Below, piece after piece: positions 1-6,205 of a stretch of 9,218 nucleotides of DNA (the first letter of the stretch is position 1; each line of letters opens with the position of its first letter). Made by a program: the position numbers and the translations under genes. The stretch spans positions 1-9,218 of the forward strand of contig URYT01000063.1 of NCBI GenBank assembly GCA_900552185.1. Reading direction: 5' to 3'. Source of the DNA: an uncultured Collinsella sp. (GTDB taxonomy: Bacteria; Actinomycetota; Coriobacteriia; Coriobacteriales; Coriobacteriaceae). A model generated the notes under the pieces. It was not told where the DNA came from. It was given only the letters and a program-made list of their open reading frames with translations, and searched no databases.

Positions 1-1019
1 TCGATGACGGTGCCGAGCTGATCGCCCAGAAGGACGCCGTTATAGGTGGAGTTGAAACCGATGCGGTGATCGGTCACGCGGTCCTGGGGCTGGTTGTAGG
101 TGCGGATCTTCTCGGAACGGTTGCCGTGGCCGATCTGGCTCTGGCGCTCGGCACCGAGCTCTGCCTGCTGCTTCTCGAGCTCCATCTCGTACAGACGGGC
201 GCGCAGCATCTGCATGCAGACCTCGCGGTTCTGAATCTGGGAGCGCTGCTCCTGCGACTGCACCACGGTGTTGGTGGGCAGGTGGGTGATGCGCACGGCG
301 GAGTAGGTGGTGTTAACGCACTGACCGCCAGGGCCCGAAGCGCAGTAAGTGTCGATGCGCAGGTCGGACTGGTTGATCTGAACGTCGATTTCCTCGGCCT
401 CGGGGAGTACGGCGACGGTCGCCGTGGAGGTCTGGATGCGGCCCTGGGACTCGGTCTTGGGAACGCGCTGGACACGGTGCACGCCGGACTCGAACTTCAT
501 GACGGAGTAGACGCGGTCGCCCTCGACCTTGAACTCAATGGACTTAAAGCCGCCGGCCTCGCTGGGGCTGGAATCGAGCACGGTAGTCTTCCAGCCGCGC
601 GACTCGCAGAAGCGCTGATACATCTTGTACAGATCGCCGGCAAAGATGGCCGCCTCGTCGCCACCGGCGGCGGAGCGAATCTCGACGATGGTGTTCTTGT
701 CGTCGTTGGGGTCGCTCGGGATGAGCATGTACTTAATGTCTTCCTCGAGCTGGGGAAGCTTGGCCTCGTTCTCGGAGATGTCCATCTGGAGCATCTCTTT
801 CTCATCGGCATCGGTGGTATCGTGGAGCATTTCCTTAGCAGCCTCGATGTCATCGAGCGCGCCGATGTACTCGCGCGATGCGGCGATGAGGTCGGACTGG
901 TGCGCGTACTCCTTGTTGAGACGCGTGAACTCCTTGATATCGGAGGCGACGGCCGGGTCGGAGAGCTTCTTCTCGAGCTCCTCGTAGGCCTTGATGATCT
1001 TTTCGAGCTTGTCGCGCAT
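1..1019 (-). CDS. prfA: Peptide chain release factor 1 (RF1), 3' end beyond the left edge
   Basis: RF1 reads UAA and UAG in the ribosomal A site and triggers hydrolysis of peptidyl-tRNA. The reverse strand translates without interruption from ATG at 1019 (MRDKLEKIIKAYEELEKK) for 339 complete codons, so roughly 15-20 C-terminal residues are off the window compared with the usual 355-360. The N-terminal part is a charged helical domain. The stop-codon-reading PxT motif is PKT at residues 187-189 (RVPKTESQGRI). The catalytic loop SGPGGQ puts GGQ at 231-233, followed by CVNTTYSAVRITHLPT, the RF1 pattern and not the RF2 one. A Cys replaces the His that follows GGQ in E. coli. The start is fixed by AAGGAG about 7 nt upstream. 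In many bacteria prmC, which methylates the GGQ glutamine, follows prfA; here that position lies outside the window. The long open frames on the opposite strand are GC-rich shadows. Confidence 0.97.
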   Translation of the reverse strand, partial: MRDKLEKIIKAYEELEKKLSDPAVASDIKEFTRLNKEYAHQSDLIAASREYIGALDDIEAAKEMLHDTTDADEKEMLQMDISENEAKLPQLEEDIKYMLIPSDPNDDKNTIVEIRSAAGGDEAAIFAGDLYKMYQRFCESRGWKTTVLDSSPSEAGGFKSIEFKVEGDRVYSVMKFESGVHRVQRVPKTESQGRIQTSTATVAVLPEAEEIDVQINQSDLRIDTYCASGPGGQCVNTTYSAVRITHLPTNTVVQSQEQRSQIQNREVCMQMLRARLYEMELEKQQAELGAERQSQIGHGNRSEKIRTYNQPQDRVTDHRIGFNSTYNGVLLGDQLGTVI

Positions 1020-1227
1020 GGCGGGACTCCTTTATATGCGTGAAGGTGAAAATCGGCAGAATTGATGGGGCGTATGGCGCCACTGCGGGGGTAAGCCCGG
1101 CTAGAACATGTCGATCTTCAGATACATGCGCATCCCTTCGCGTATGGGGTACATAGTTGCGGTCTAACCCATACATGATAGCGTGCGCAGGCAAACCTGC
1201 ATATAACCCGCACGGAACGATTGGATG
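1020..1227. other. Leader and upstream region of prfA, no gene seen
   Basis: About 200 bases with no convincing coding sequence. On the minus strand it must hold the prfA promoter and 5' untranslated region. It contains a 7-bp inverted repeat (1142-1148 with 1168-1174, GTATGGG/CCCATAC) that could fold in the leader. A TATCAT-like hexamer is present on the minus strand near 1180, but I found no well-spaced -35 partner, so no promoter is called. rpmE, which precedes prfA in many Gram-positives, is not here. Confidence 0.4.
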
Positions 1228-1283
1228 TAGTCGTTGGGGACGTTCCTTAATGACTAGTCGTTTAAGAACGTCCCCAACGACTA
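1228..1283. repeat. REP-like palindrome, GGGGACGTTC type
   Basis: Two arms, 1228-1250 and 1262-1283, are reverse complements except for one bulged base. They share TAGTCGTTGGGGACGTTC on the left and GAACGTCCCCAACGACTA on the right. The 11-base loop overlaps a small perfect palindrome (GACTAGTC), which may let the tip fold separately. It has no T tract and lies right beside a separate terminator, so it looks like a dispersed REP-type element and not a transcription signal. Only one copy of this type is in the window. Confidence 0.7.
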
Positions 1284-1290
1284 GGCATGA

Positions 1291-1331
1291 AAAAGGCAAG
1301 GCATTGACCTTCTGGTCATGCCTTGCCTTTT
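1291..1331 (-). terminator. Rho-independent terminator of the epimerase-like gene
   Basis: Arms AAAAGGCAAGGCATTGACC (1291-1309) and GGTCATGCCTTGCCTTTT (1314-1331) pair with one bulged base around a 4-nt loop. Read on the minus strand the stem is followed by a T run (CCTTTTTC). It sits about 70 bp past the stop codon at 1403. On the plus strand it also ends in TTTT, so it may work in both directions. Confidence 0.85.
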
Positions 1332-1402
1332 GAATGACAAATTGTCGCTCTGGGTAGCGCGCAGCGTCGACCGGCCCGCCGTTCGTTAGAACGGCGGAAC
1401 CT

Positions 1403-2296
1403 CTAGAGCAGCGTAACGCTAAAGCTGCGAACATCCGTCTCGCCGGGAGCCAAGGTGATGGTGTTGACCTTGTGCTCGAAGACGTCGTCCTCGGTGTCCA
1501 TGGTGGTATGTCCGGTCCAAGGCTCGAGCGCCACGAACGGGGCGTCGTTGGCGGCAGACCACACGCCAATGTACTTAAAGCCCTCAAAGTCGATCTTGAC
1601 GCCGTGGCCCGACTTGCGACTGCGCAGCGTGAGCGTGGAGCCCGGGGTATCGGTGAACATGATGGCGTCGTTGTCGAAGCTGCGGTGTGTGATGGGCAGC
1701 ACGTCCGAGTTATCGGGAGCCTTGTAGCTTCCCTCGAACGTCATAAGGCCATCGGGCGTGATGATGGGGGCCTCGTTAGTCCAAGCCTCGGTAAACGCCA
1801 GCTCGTAATCCTCGAACGCCTCGTCCTCGGCACCGGGAACGGGCACGTTAAATGCGGGGTGGCCGCCCACCGAAAACGGCAGGTCCACGTCGCCGGTGTT
1901 GGTGACGGCAAAGGTCTGCGTAAGAGTGGCGTCGCCAGTCAGGGCATAGGTCATGTTGAGCTTAAAGTGGAACGGGAAGGCCTTGAGCGACTCGGGCGTA
2001 TCGGTGATCTCGTAGGTGACGGACGAACCGTCCTCCGACACCTCGACCAGCTTGTGCTCCACGATACGCGCGATGCCGTGGCGCGCCATCTCGCAGCTGC
2101 CGGCCGCAGACGTCGCCGTGTTGTTGCGCAGCGAGCCCACAATGGGGAACAGGATGGGCGCATGCTTGCCCCAAAAGGCGGGGTCGCCCTGCCACAGATA
2201 CTCGTTGCCGTTGAGGGCAAGGCTCGTGAGCTGGGCGCCCATGGAATCGATGGCCGCGGTGAGGCCGCCGCGCCTGATGGTAGTGACGGTAGACAT
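1403..2296 (-). CDS. Aldose 1-epimerase family protein (LacX/galactose-mutarotase-like)
   Basis: A 297-aa protein of the galactose mutarotase superfamily, LacX-like branch; the family interconverts sugar anomers, but the substrate of this branch is not settled. Visible motifs: YLWQGDPAFWGKHAPILFPIVG at 33-54 (active-site loop start), MARHGIAR at 70-77 with His73, VGGHPAFN at 143-150 with the expected catalytic His146, and LEPWTGH at 257-263 with the expected catalytic base Glu258, followed by a typical C-terminal beta strand with LAPGE. No signal peptide, so cytoplasmic. I chose the ATG at 2296 (MSTVTTIRRGG) over an in-frame ATG at 2320 because GGAGG sits about 7 nt upstream of it, and the longer form (MFTFGGSS) would be translated through that ribosome site. 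Transcribed alone: an operator-like palindrome lies upstream and a strong terminator downstream. Confidence 0.88.
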   Translation of the reverse strand: MSTVTTIRRGGLTAAIDSMGAQLTSLALNGNEYLWQGDPAFWGKHAPILFPIVGSLRNNTATSAAGSCEMARHGIARIVEHKLVEVSEDGSSVTYEITDTPESLKAFPFHFKLNMTYALTGDATLTQTFAVTNTGDVDLPFSVGGHPAFNVPVPGAEDEAFEDYELAFTEAWTNEAPIITPDGLMTFEGSYKAPDNSDVLPITHRSFDNDAIMFTDTPGSTLTLRSRKSGHGVKIDFEGFKYIGVWSAANDAPFVALEPWTGHTTMDTEDDVFEHKVNTITLAPGETDVRSFSVTLL

Positions 2297-2316
2297 GCTA
2301 CTTCCTCCAAAAGTAA

Positions 2317-2339
2317 ACAATAGTGTCGAGGACTATTGT
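2317..2339. promoter_or_regulatory. Operator-like palindrome upstream of the epimerase gene
   Basis: A perfect 8-bp inverted repeat, ACAATAGT (2317-2324) and ACTATTGT (2332-2339), with a 7-nt spacer. It lies about 20 bp before the start codon at 2296 and just upstream of the Shine-Dalgarno sequence. Size and spacing suit a dimeric repressor site, and the right-hand arm could overlap the -10 region. No regulator can be assigned. Confidence 0.45.
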
Positions 2340-2415
2340 CCCACTCTTGGCGGCGGGACGGGACGGGACGGCAGGCGATTATTGAGTAGCCATAGCGGAA
2401 ATGGGCGGCGAGCGC

Positions 2416-3282
2416 CTACTGGGTATCCACGTAAAGGTCAAACCCGCCCTGCGAGGTGGTGTCGACCGTATCGGGCGCCCGCGAGTTAAAGCTCGCGGGA
2501 ACCATTCTTTTCGAGGCACGAAAACGCGTGCCGTCGGTGGCGACAGGTGGCTCATCGACCGTAAGTTCGTAGTCGCCGGGCTTGAGCTCGATACCGTCGC
2601 CTTCGGAATTGACGTATTGGTGCTCGTCGATCGCTTGTCCCTTGAGCGTGCGGCCTACGATATGGATGAGCATCTGGCTGTCGCCGCGCGCGGTATCCCA
2701 CGTCGCGCCGTCCTTGACCTCGACCGACACATGCACCGAGCGCGTACGGCTGAGCGATTGTTCGACGGAGATCTCGGCCTTGGCGGCGTCTTGGCGCTGC
2801 TGCTCAACATGGCTCCAAACGCTGCCGATTGCCGAGCAGGCGATAACGCCGGCCATGAAGGCGATGAGGATGGGGCCGAGCGGAGAGCGCCGGCCCGCGC
2901 CTTCCTCGCGAGCCAGATCGGGGCGATGCGTGGGCGCAGGCGCCTGGGCGCCCTGCGCGGGCACGTCGAGAATGCTAAAGGATGCCGTGCTGTCGGGGTC
3001 GATAGTGTGACGCGGCTGTGGGGTCCTTGCCGGCGAGATGGACATGTCGGCCGGCTCACCCAGTGTGGCCGTGGCGTCGGCCTTTGCCTCGTCGGCCTCA
3101 GCCTGGGCCCAGGCCTGTTCAAAGGTTAGGGGTTCGGCCGAGTCGGAAGCGGCGTCCGTCTCGACGGCATCGTCGCCGCTCTCGTCCTCGTCGCTCGACA
3201 CGTCATGCGGCGCGGGCTCGTCCCACTCCTCGTCCGGAACCTCGCCCTCGCTATACCACCATTCAAAGTTATCGATATCCAT
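2416..3282 (-). CDS. Unrecognised single-pass membrane protein with acidic N-terminal tail
   Basis: 288 aa, family not recognised. Residues 1-55 are extremely acidic (MDIDNFEWWYSEGEVPDEEW, then runs of D/E). Residues 56-135 are a low-complexity Ala/Pro-rich linker. A single hydrophobic segment follows at about 136-155 (LGPILIAFMAGVIACSAIGS), preceded by GRR, which predicts the N-terminus inside and residues 160-288 outside. The outer part is probably a small beta-rich domain; LKPGDYELTV near 233-242 recalls carboxypeptidase-regulatory-like or Ig-like folds, but that is only a resemblance. The start ATG at 3282 has AAGGGG upstream. The gene follows the ATPase gene on the same strand by 125 bp, with a palindrome between. 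The protein could be a surface or envelope-sensing protein; no function is claimed. Confidence 0.75.
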   Translation of the reverse strand: MDIDNFEWWYSEGEVPDEEWDEPAPHDVSSDEDESGDDAVETDAASDSAEPLTFEQAWAQAEADEAKADATATLGEPADMSISPARTPQPRHTIDPDSTASFSILDVPAQGAQAPAPTHRPDLAREEGAGRRSPLGPILIAFMAGVIACSAIGSVWSHVEQQRQDAAKAEISVEQSLSRTRSVHVSVEVKDGATWDTARGDSQMLIHIVGRTLKGQAIDEHQYVNSEGDGIELKPGDYELTVDEPPVATDGTRFRASKRMVPASFNSRAPDTVDTTSQGGFDLYVDTQ

Positions 3283-3359
3283 ACGGGGCGCCCCTTAGGC
3301 CTCGCAAATAAACACCTGCTAGCCTTATACCCCCAGACGGCACGAGGGCTCGCACGGAA

Positions 3360-3386
3360 TGCGAAAAGGACTGCTCCTTTGTCGCA
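3360..3386. repeat. Palindromic repeat, GACAAAGGGACTGTCCC type, copy 1
   Basis: TGCGAAAAGGA and TCCTTTGTCGCA flank a CTGC centre, giving an imperfect hairpin of about 11 bp. It resembles the copies at 4838-4868, 5811-5831 and 5907-5935. It lies in the 125-bp gap between two minus-strand genes and has no T run, so it is probably a dispersed repeat, though it could stabilise the 3' end of the ATPase message. Confidence 0.6.
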
Positions 3387-3407
3387 TCGAAACGGATCTG
3401 TTTACGT

Positions 3408-4724
3408 TTAGCCGCGGGTAATCTTATTTCTCAACAAGAAGTCGACTGCCCCCACGATTCTGATGCCATCGATGTCCGTTGGATGGTCGCCATCCCTGAC
3501 AATCAGGATCTTCTCATACGAATCAGGAATTTTTCCTAGCGTGCTTAGCTTGAGCGGTCGCAGCTCGCGTTCCCTCGTCGCCTCGGCATCGATCCGTTCG
3601 GTAACCTGGATATATTTGCGGTCTGATCCCTCGCCGATTGCGACAAAGTCGATTTCCCCCGCGCGTAGATGGCCGCAATACACTTCGTATCCTTCAAAGA
3701 CAAGCTGGTTGTAGATAACGTTCTCGAGCATCCTTCCGCTATCGCTACCTCTATATCCGTCAAGATAGCTGCGAATTCCCGTATCAGCTATGTAATATTT
3801 ACCGCCTGTCTTAAGAAGCTCCCGCCCCTTGATGTCATACCTTTTTACTTTGGTAAACAGGTACGTCTCTTCCAGAGCGTCAATATATGCCGACACCGTC
3901 GATGCGTTGGTCTTACCGCCCGCTGATTCGTTGAGCGTCCCTACGATTTTGTTGACCGAGGTTTGGTTGGAGATGTTGTCTGCCAGATACGCACAGAGCC
4001 GCTCGAGAACATCGCGCTTGGTGATAGCTCCGCGACCCCTACGCGTCACACGCGACAGGATATCGCGCGCGACGATCGTCTGGTAGAGGCTACGGATATA
4101 GTCGCGACACAGCTCACGTCTCGGCTCATCATGGGCCAGAAACGGCATGCCGCCATAGGTTATGTACTGCTCAAGCACGGTATTTGAATTAAGGCGATCG
4201 CCCGTCTTGGAAACAAGTTCGACCCTCTCACCAAGCCCTTCAGCGGCGACCGCATCAATCGAGCGAAAATCAAGATATTCGCCAAACGTGAGAGGCTGCA
4301 TCTTGACCTCGACATATCGGCCCGAGATAAGCGTTGCGAGCTCGCTCGATAGCAAAAAGGCATTGGAGCCCGTGACATAGATATCGCACGGCAAATCCAC
4401 TCGGAGCGAGTTGACCGCCTTTTCCCAACCTTCGACATTCTGGAGCTCGTCAAAGAACAGGTAGGGATGATCGATGCCGTCGATGCGCTCCCGAACCATA
4501 CGATAAAACGTCAGATAATCCGTAATTCCCGCGTACTCTAGAGATTCCATCTTAAAGGTCAGCAAACGCTCGGCTGGCACCCCCTGTTGCGCCAGATAGT
4601 CCCTCATCATGTCCAATAACGTTGATTTGCCACAACGGCGTATGCCCGTCACGATTTTGATGAGGTCGGTATCCTGAAAAGCAATGAGTCGATCAAGATA
4701 ACGGCTTCGGCGAACGATATCCAT
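3408..4724 (-). CDS. AAA-family ATPase with C-terminal DUF4143 domain
   Basis: 438 aa, the full usual length of the family. Walker A is GIRRCGKST (27-35), Walker B YLFFDE (88-93), and a sensor-1-like VTGSN lies at 117-121, followed by SGRYVEVKMQPLTFGEYL (134-151), which is very characteristic. The C-terminal half (about 200-438) is DUF4143. Its late segment has a nuclease-like fold signature, GEIDFVA (356-362) and YIQV (371-374), where the usual catalytic Lys of PD-(D/E)xK enzymes is Gln373, so it is probably not an active nuclease. These ATPases are frequent and often repeated in anaerobic gut bacteria; their cellular role is unknown. The ATG at 4724 has AGGGAG about 7 nt upstream. Two inverted repeats upstream suggest self-regulation or an associated DNA site. 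Base composition is somewhat more AT-rich than that of prfA. Confidence 0.92.
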   Translation of the reverse strand: MDIVRRSRYLDRLIAFQDTDLIKIVTGIRRCGKSTLLDMMRDYLAQQGVPAERLLTFKMESLEYAGITDYLTFYRMVRERIDGIDHPYLFFDELQNVEGWEKAVNSLRVDLPCDIYVTGSNAFLLSSELATLISGRYVEVKMQPLTFGEYLDFRSIDAVAAEGLGERVELVSKTGDRLNSNTVLEQYITYGGMPFLAHDEPRRELCRDYIRSLYQTIVARDILSRVTRRGRGAITKRDVLERLCAYLADNISNQTSVNKIVGTLNESAGGKTNASTVSAYIDALEETYLFTKVKRYDIKGRELLKTGGKYYIADTGIRSYLDGYRGSDSGRMLENVIYNQLVFEGYEVYCGHLRAGEIDFVAIGEGSDRKYIQVTERIDAEATRERELRPLKLSTLGKIPDSYEKILIVRDGDHPTDIDGIRIVGAVDFLLRNKITRG

Positions 4725-4751
4725 AGAGTCTCCCTAGCGCCCGACCAGACA

Positions 4752-4796
4752 TAACATCTTATAAACTTGCATTTTTTGCAAGTTTATAAGATGTTA
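4752..4796. promoter_or_regulatory. Perfect 20-bp inverted repeat upstream of the ATPase gene
   Basis: Arms 4752-4771 and 4777-4796 are exact reverse complements (core ATAAACTTGCA / TGCAAGTTTAT) around five T residues. It starts 28 bp upstream of the start codon at 4724, in the promoter/leader area. It could be a protein-binding site or a leader hairpin. A shorter variant follows at once (4797-4831). Confidence 0.75.
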
Positions 4797-4831
4797 CCTT
4801 AGAAACTTGAAGAATTTGCAAGTTTATAAGG
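4797..4831. repeat. Second, degenerate copy of the ATPase-upstream inverted repeat
   Basis: CCTTAGAAACTTG (4797-4809) and CAAGTTTATAAGG (4819-4831) are reverse complements with one mismatch. They share AAACTTG and CAAGTTTATAAG with the neighbouring perfect repeat, so the two form a tandem pair of the same motif. Confidence 0.65.
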
Positions 4832-4837
4832 CATGGA

Positions 4838-4868
4838 ATGTGACAAACGGACTGTCCCTTTGTCACAT
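4838..4868. repeat. Palindromic repeat, GACAAAGGGACTGTCCC type, copy 2
   Basis: ATGTGACAAAcgGACTGTCCCTTTGTCACAT is close to a full palindrome (arms 4838-4850 and 4855-4868, with mismatches near the centre). Its right end supplies the stop codon of the MerR-type fragment (TGA read leftward at 4865-4863), so the repeat abuts or has inserted into the gene's 3' end. Confidence 0.7.
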
Positions 4869-5048
4869 CTGGAGGGCGACGGGGATTTGGATGCAGCAGA
4901 AGTCCTCTTGGTGAGACTCGTCGTAGCTCGTGGTGTCCAAGTAGCAAAAGTCAAAGGCATTGCCGATGGGCTGGAGCGCGTGTCTGTCCATGCAGGCCAC
5001 AATGGCACGAATGCCCTCGGGCTCGTACGGCATGCCCCAGCGGCTCAT
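4863..5048 (-). pseudogene. C-terminal fragment of a MerR-family regulator (effector-binding domain)
   Basis: A 61-aa stretch on the minus strand resembles the last part of the GyrI-like ligand-binding domain found at the C-terminus of MerR-family activators. Its features are the helix EPEGIRAIVACMDRHAL, the strand AFDFCYLDTT, then ESHQEDFCCIQIPVA near the end. The final strand ending in QIPV is the usual close of such proteins. The DNA-binding helix-turn-helix and the first half of the ligand domain are missing. The ATG at 5048 overlaps the TGA of the truncated permease as ATGA and has no proper ribosome site, so it looks like an accident of a deletion. The last three residues (LQM) and the stop lie in or beside a palindromic repeat. 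The family assignment is by resemblance, moderately sure. Confidence 0.55.
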
Positions 5049-5590
5049 GCGGACTCGGCGATAACCGAGACGACGGCGAGGATGAGGAAGGCGCGGGGGA
5101 ACGGATGCGGGATCAGCAGCGACAGCACAAAGGTGAGCGCGAAGATCGAGATGATGAGCGACTTGGCGTCGCGCACGAACTTGAGCATGAACGCATAGGC
5201 GATGCGCTCGCCCAGGCCCGACTCCTTGACCGCGCTGGCAATGAGGTAGGAGCCGATGACGAGCCACATGGTGGCCTTGGTCCACGAGCTAAACGTGGAG
5301 GCGACCGTCGCCGAGATGCTCGCGGCGCCCGTGTCGTCCACGCACACCTTGAACAGAACGAGCAGCGCGCAGTAGAGTAGGCCCACAAAGCCCGGCTGTG
5401 CCACGCCACATGCCCAGAACACCACCGTGGCGAGCGTCAGCGCCAGACAGGTCTGACCGCCGACCGTGAGCTCGACCGTCGAGCTCAACTCCGCCAAAGG
5501 AAGAAACTTCACCAGCAAAAAGACAACGATACCCAGCACAAAGCCAATTTCGCGCATGGTGATCTTAAACGCCTTCTTTTCCGCTCCCAT
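5045..5590 (-). pseudogene. Truncated DASS/SLC13-family anion permease (N-terminal 181 aa)
   Basis: The translation from ATG at 5590 (MGAEKKAFKITMREIGFVLG) is a classic start of a divalent anion:sodium symporter, the family that imports dicarboxylates, tartrate or sulfate. About five hydrophobic segments are visible (roughly 13-33, 47-65, 66-83, 107-121, 146-163), with the family blocks TKATMWLVIGSYLIASAVKESGLGERIAY (103-131, here in two overlapping quotes: TKATMWLVIGSYLIASAVKE and ESGLGERIAY) and LLIPHPFPRAFLI (158-170). Family members run to about 460-500 aa, but this one stops at 181 (VVSVIAESA then TGA), exactly where the second part of the first half-repeat would continue. The start has a good ribosome site (AAAGGTGGGG). 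The 3' part is replaced by a fragment of another gene. A five-helix remnant is not expected to transport. Confidence 0.8.
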
Positions 5591-5742
5591 CTCCCCACCT
5601 TTCTTGTTGGGGGCGCTCCGGATTCGCAGCCACGTTGCCGCTTAAAAAGGGGCGCCCGTTATCGGACACCCCTTACGTTGGGCTGTGTTGCGGCAATACA
5701 GTCAAGCGGATTTTTTTGGATGGGGAGCGATCTCCTGGACAA
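5591..5742. other. Upstream region of the truncated permease, no gene seen
   Basis: No coding sequence supported. It holds the permease's ribosome site next to 5590 and the hairpin at 5644-5675. A run of seven T residues lies at 5711-5717 without a clear stem before it. No good promoter was found on either strand. Confidence 0.4.
5644..5675 (-). terminator. Terminator-like hairpin, minus strand, with no gene to serve
   Basis: AAAAAGGGGCGCCCG (5644-5658) and CGGACACCCCTT (5663-5674) pair with two mismatches around TTAT. Read leftward it ends in a T run (CCCCTTTTTAA), the form of an intrinsic terminator. No minus-strand gene lies directly to its right, so it may be left over from a lost gene, or it may insulate the permease gene from read-through. 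Confidence 0.55.
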
Positions 5743-5807
5743 AAACCGTCACAACATTCGACGCTTTTCCTCGTTTTCGAGATTTTCGCCGATTGTTGTG
5801 ACGGTTT
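5743..5807. repeat. Long inverted repeat with nested hairpin
   Basis: Arms 5743-5760 (AAACCGTCACAACATTCG) and 5790-5807 (CGATTGTTGTGACGGTTT) are reverse complements with one mismatch. The 29-nt loop holds a smaller stem, CTCG-TTTT-CGAG (5770-5781). No open frame crosses it convincingly. It is followed by a half copy of the GGGACTGTCCC palindrome. It is probably a dispersed intergenic element or a structured RNA; no function is assigned. Confidence 0.65.
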
Positions 5808-5810
5808 GGG

Positions 5811-5831
5811 TGCGGCAAAGGGACTGTCCCC
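5811..5831. repeat. Palindromic repeat, GACAAAGGGACTGTCCC type, copy 3 (half)
   Basis: TGCGGCAAAGGGACTGTCCCC matches the left half and centre of the family, but the right half (TTTGTCGCA) is missing and unrelated sequence follows. A broken copy, four bases after the long inverted repeat. Confidence 0.6.
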
Positions 5832-5906
5832 ATGGGATCCCCTGTCGCCCGCGATGTACCTGAGACCATCTTCGCCTGTATTGCGACTATACGGGCAAGC
5901 GCAGCC

Positions 5907-5935
5907 TGCGACAAAGGGACTGCCTCTTTGTCACA
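5907..5935. repeat. Palindromic repeat, GACAAAGGGACTGTCCC type, copy 4
   Basis: TGCGACAAAGGGACTGCCTC followed by TTTGTCACA. The outer arms pair (TGCGACAAAG / CTTTGTCACA, with one G-T pair) and the centre is slightly degenerate. It shares the AAAGGGACTG core with copy 3, about 95 bp to its left. Confidence 0.65.
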
Positions 5936-6007
5936 TTAGCTTGGCGCTGCTCATGTGCCTGTTCTCGGTGTCATGCTTCACGCACTTGCTTTTCTCGAAA
6001 TTCCCTC

Positions 6008-6145
6008 TCGAAACTAGCCGACTACCCCATCTACACCGTGCAAAAAGAAATCCGCTTGGGCAGCATGGACCTCGACAGTCGATTGATGTTCTATTACGTT
6101 TTCGAATTGATATTTGAGCGCTACTTCAAACTGGCCAAGAAATAA
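6008..6145 (+). pseudogene. Possible decayed 3' end of an unrecognised gene
   Basis: The plus-strand frame ending at TAA 6143-6145 reads SKLADYPIYTVQKEIRLGSM, then DLDSRLMFYYVFELIFERYF and KLAKK. The composition looks protein-like: an aromatic-rich hydrophobic helix with a basic end, as at the C-terminus of a membrane protein. The frame lacks a start codon with a ribosome site, and upstream it loses protein character among the repeats. It ends 60 bp before the phosphatase start, on the same strand, so it may be what remains of the gene once upstream of it. I do not recognise the family. Confidence 0.3.
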
Positions 6146-6205
6146 AACTTGGCATGCGCCCGGCTTCGACTCTTTAGCAGCCTTCTATATGAAAGGTATC
6201 GCCCT

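Noticed and set aside
66..1043. Long plus-strand open frame opposite prfA
   Set aside because: The minus strand encodes an unmistakable RF1 with GGQ and PxT motifs. The plus frame is a Leu/Gly/Val-rich antisense shadow typical of GC-rich codon bias and has no ribosome site.
2297..2320. Upstream ATG (MFTFGGSS) for the epimerase
   Set aside because: It would place the obvious GGAGG ribosome site inside the coding sequence; orthologue-like sequence begins at MSTVTTIRRGG.
1472..2323. Long plus-strand open frame opposite the epimerase gene
   Set aside because: Antisense shadow; the minus strand carries all family motifs, a ribosome site and a terminator.
2350..2375. Three-fold GGGAC tandem before the epimerase gene
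   Set aside because: Only about 15 bp of simple repetition in GC-rich DNA; no evidence for function.
2401..3129. Plus-strand open frame opposite the acidic membrane protein
   Set aside because: Arg/Gly-rich shadow composition without a ribosome site; the minus frame has a clear membrane-protein layout.
5635..6117. Plus-strand 160-aa open frame across the gene-free region
   Set aside because: It runs through the terminator hairpin, the long inverted repeat and two palindrome copies, has no ribosome site, and its residue composition is not protein-like.
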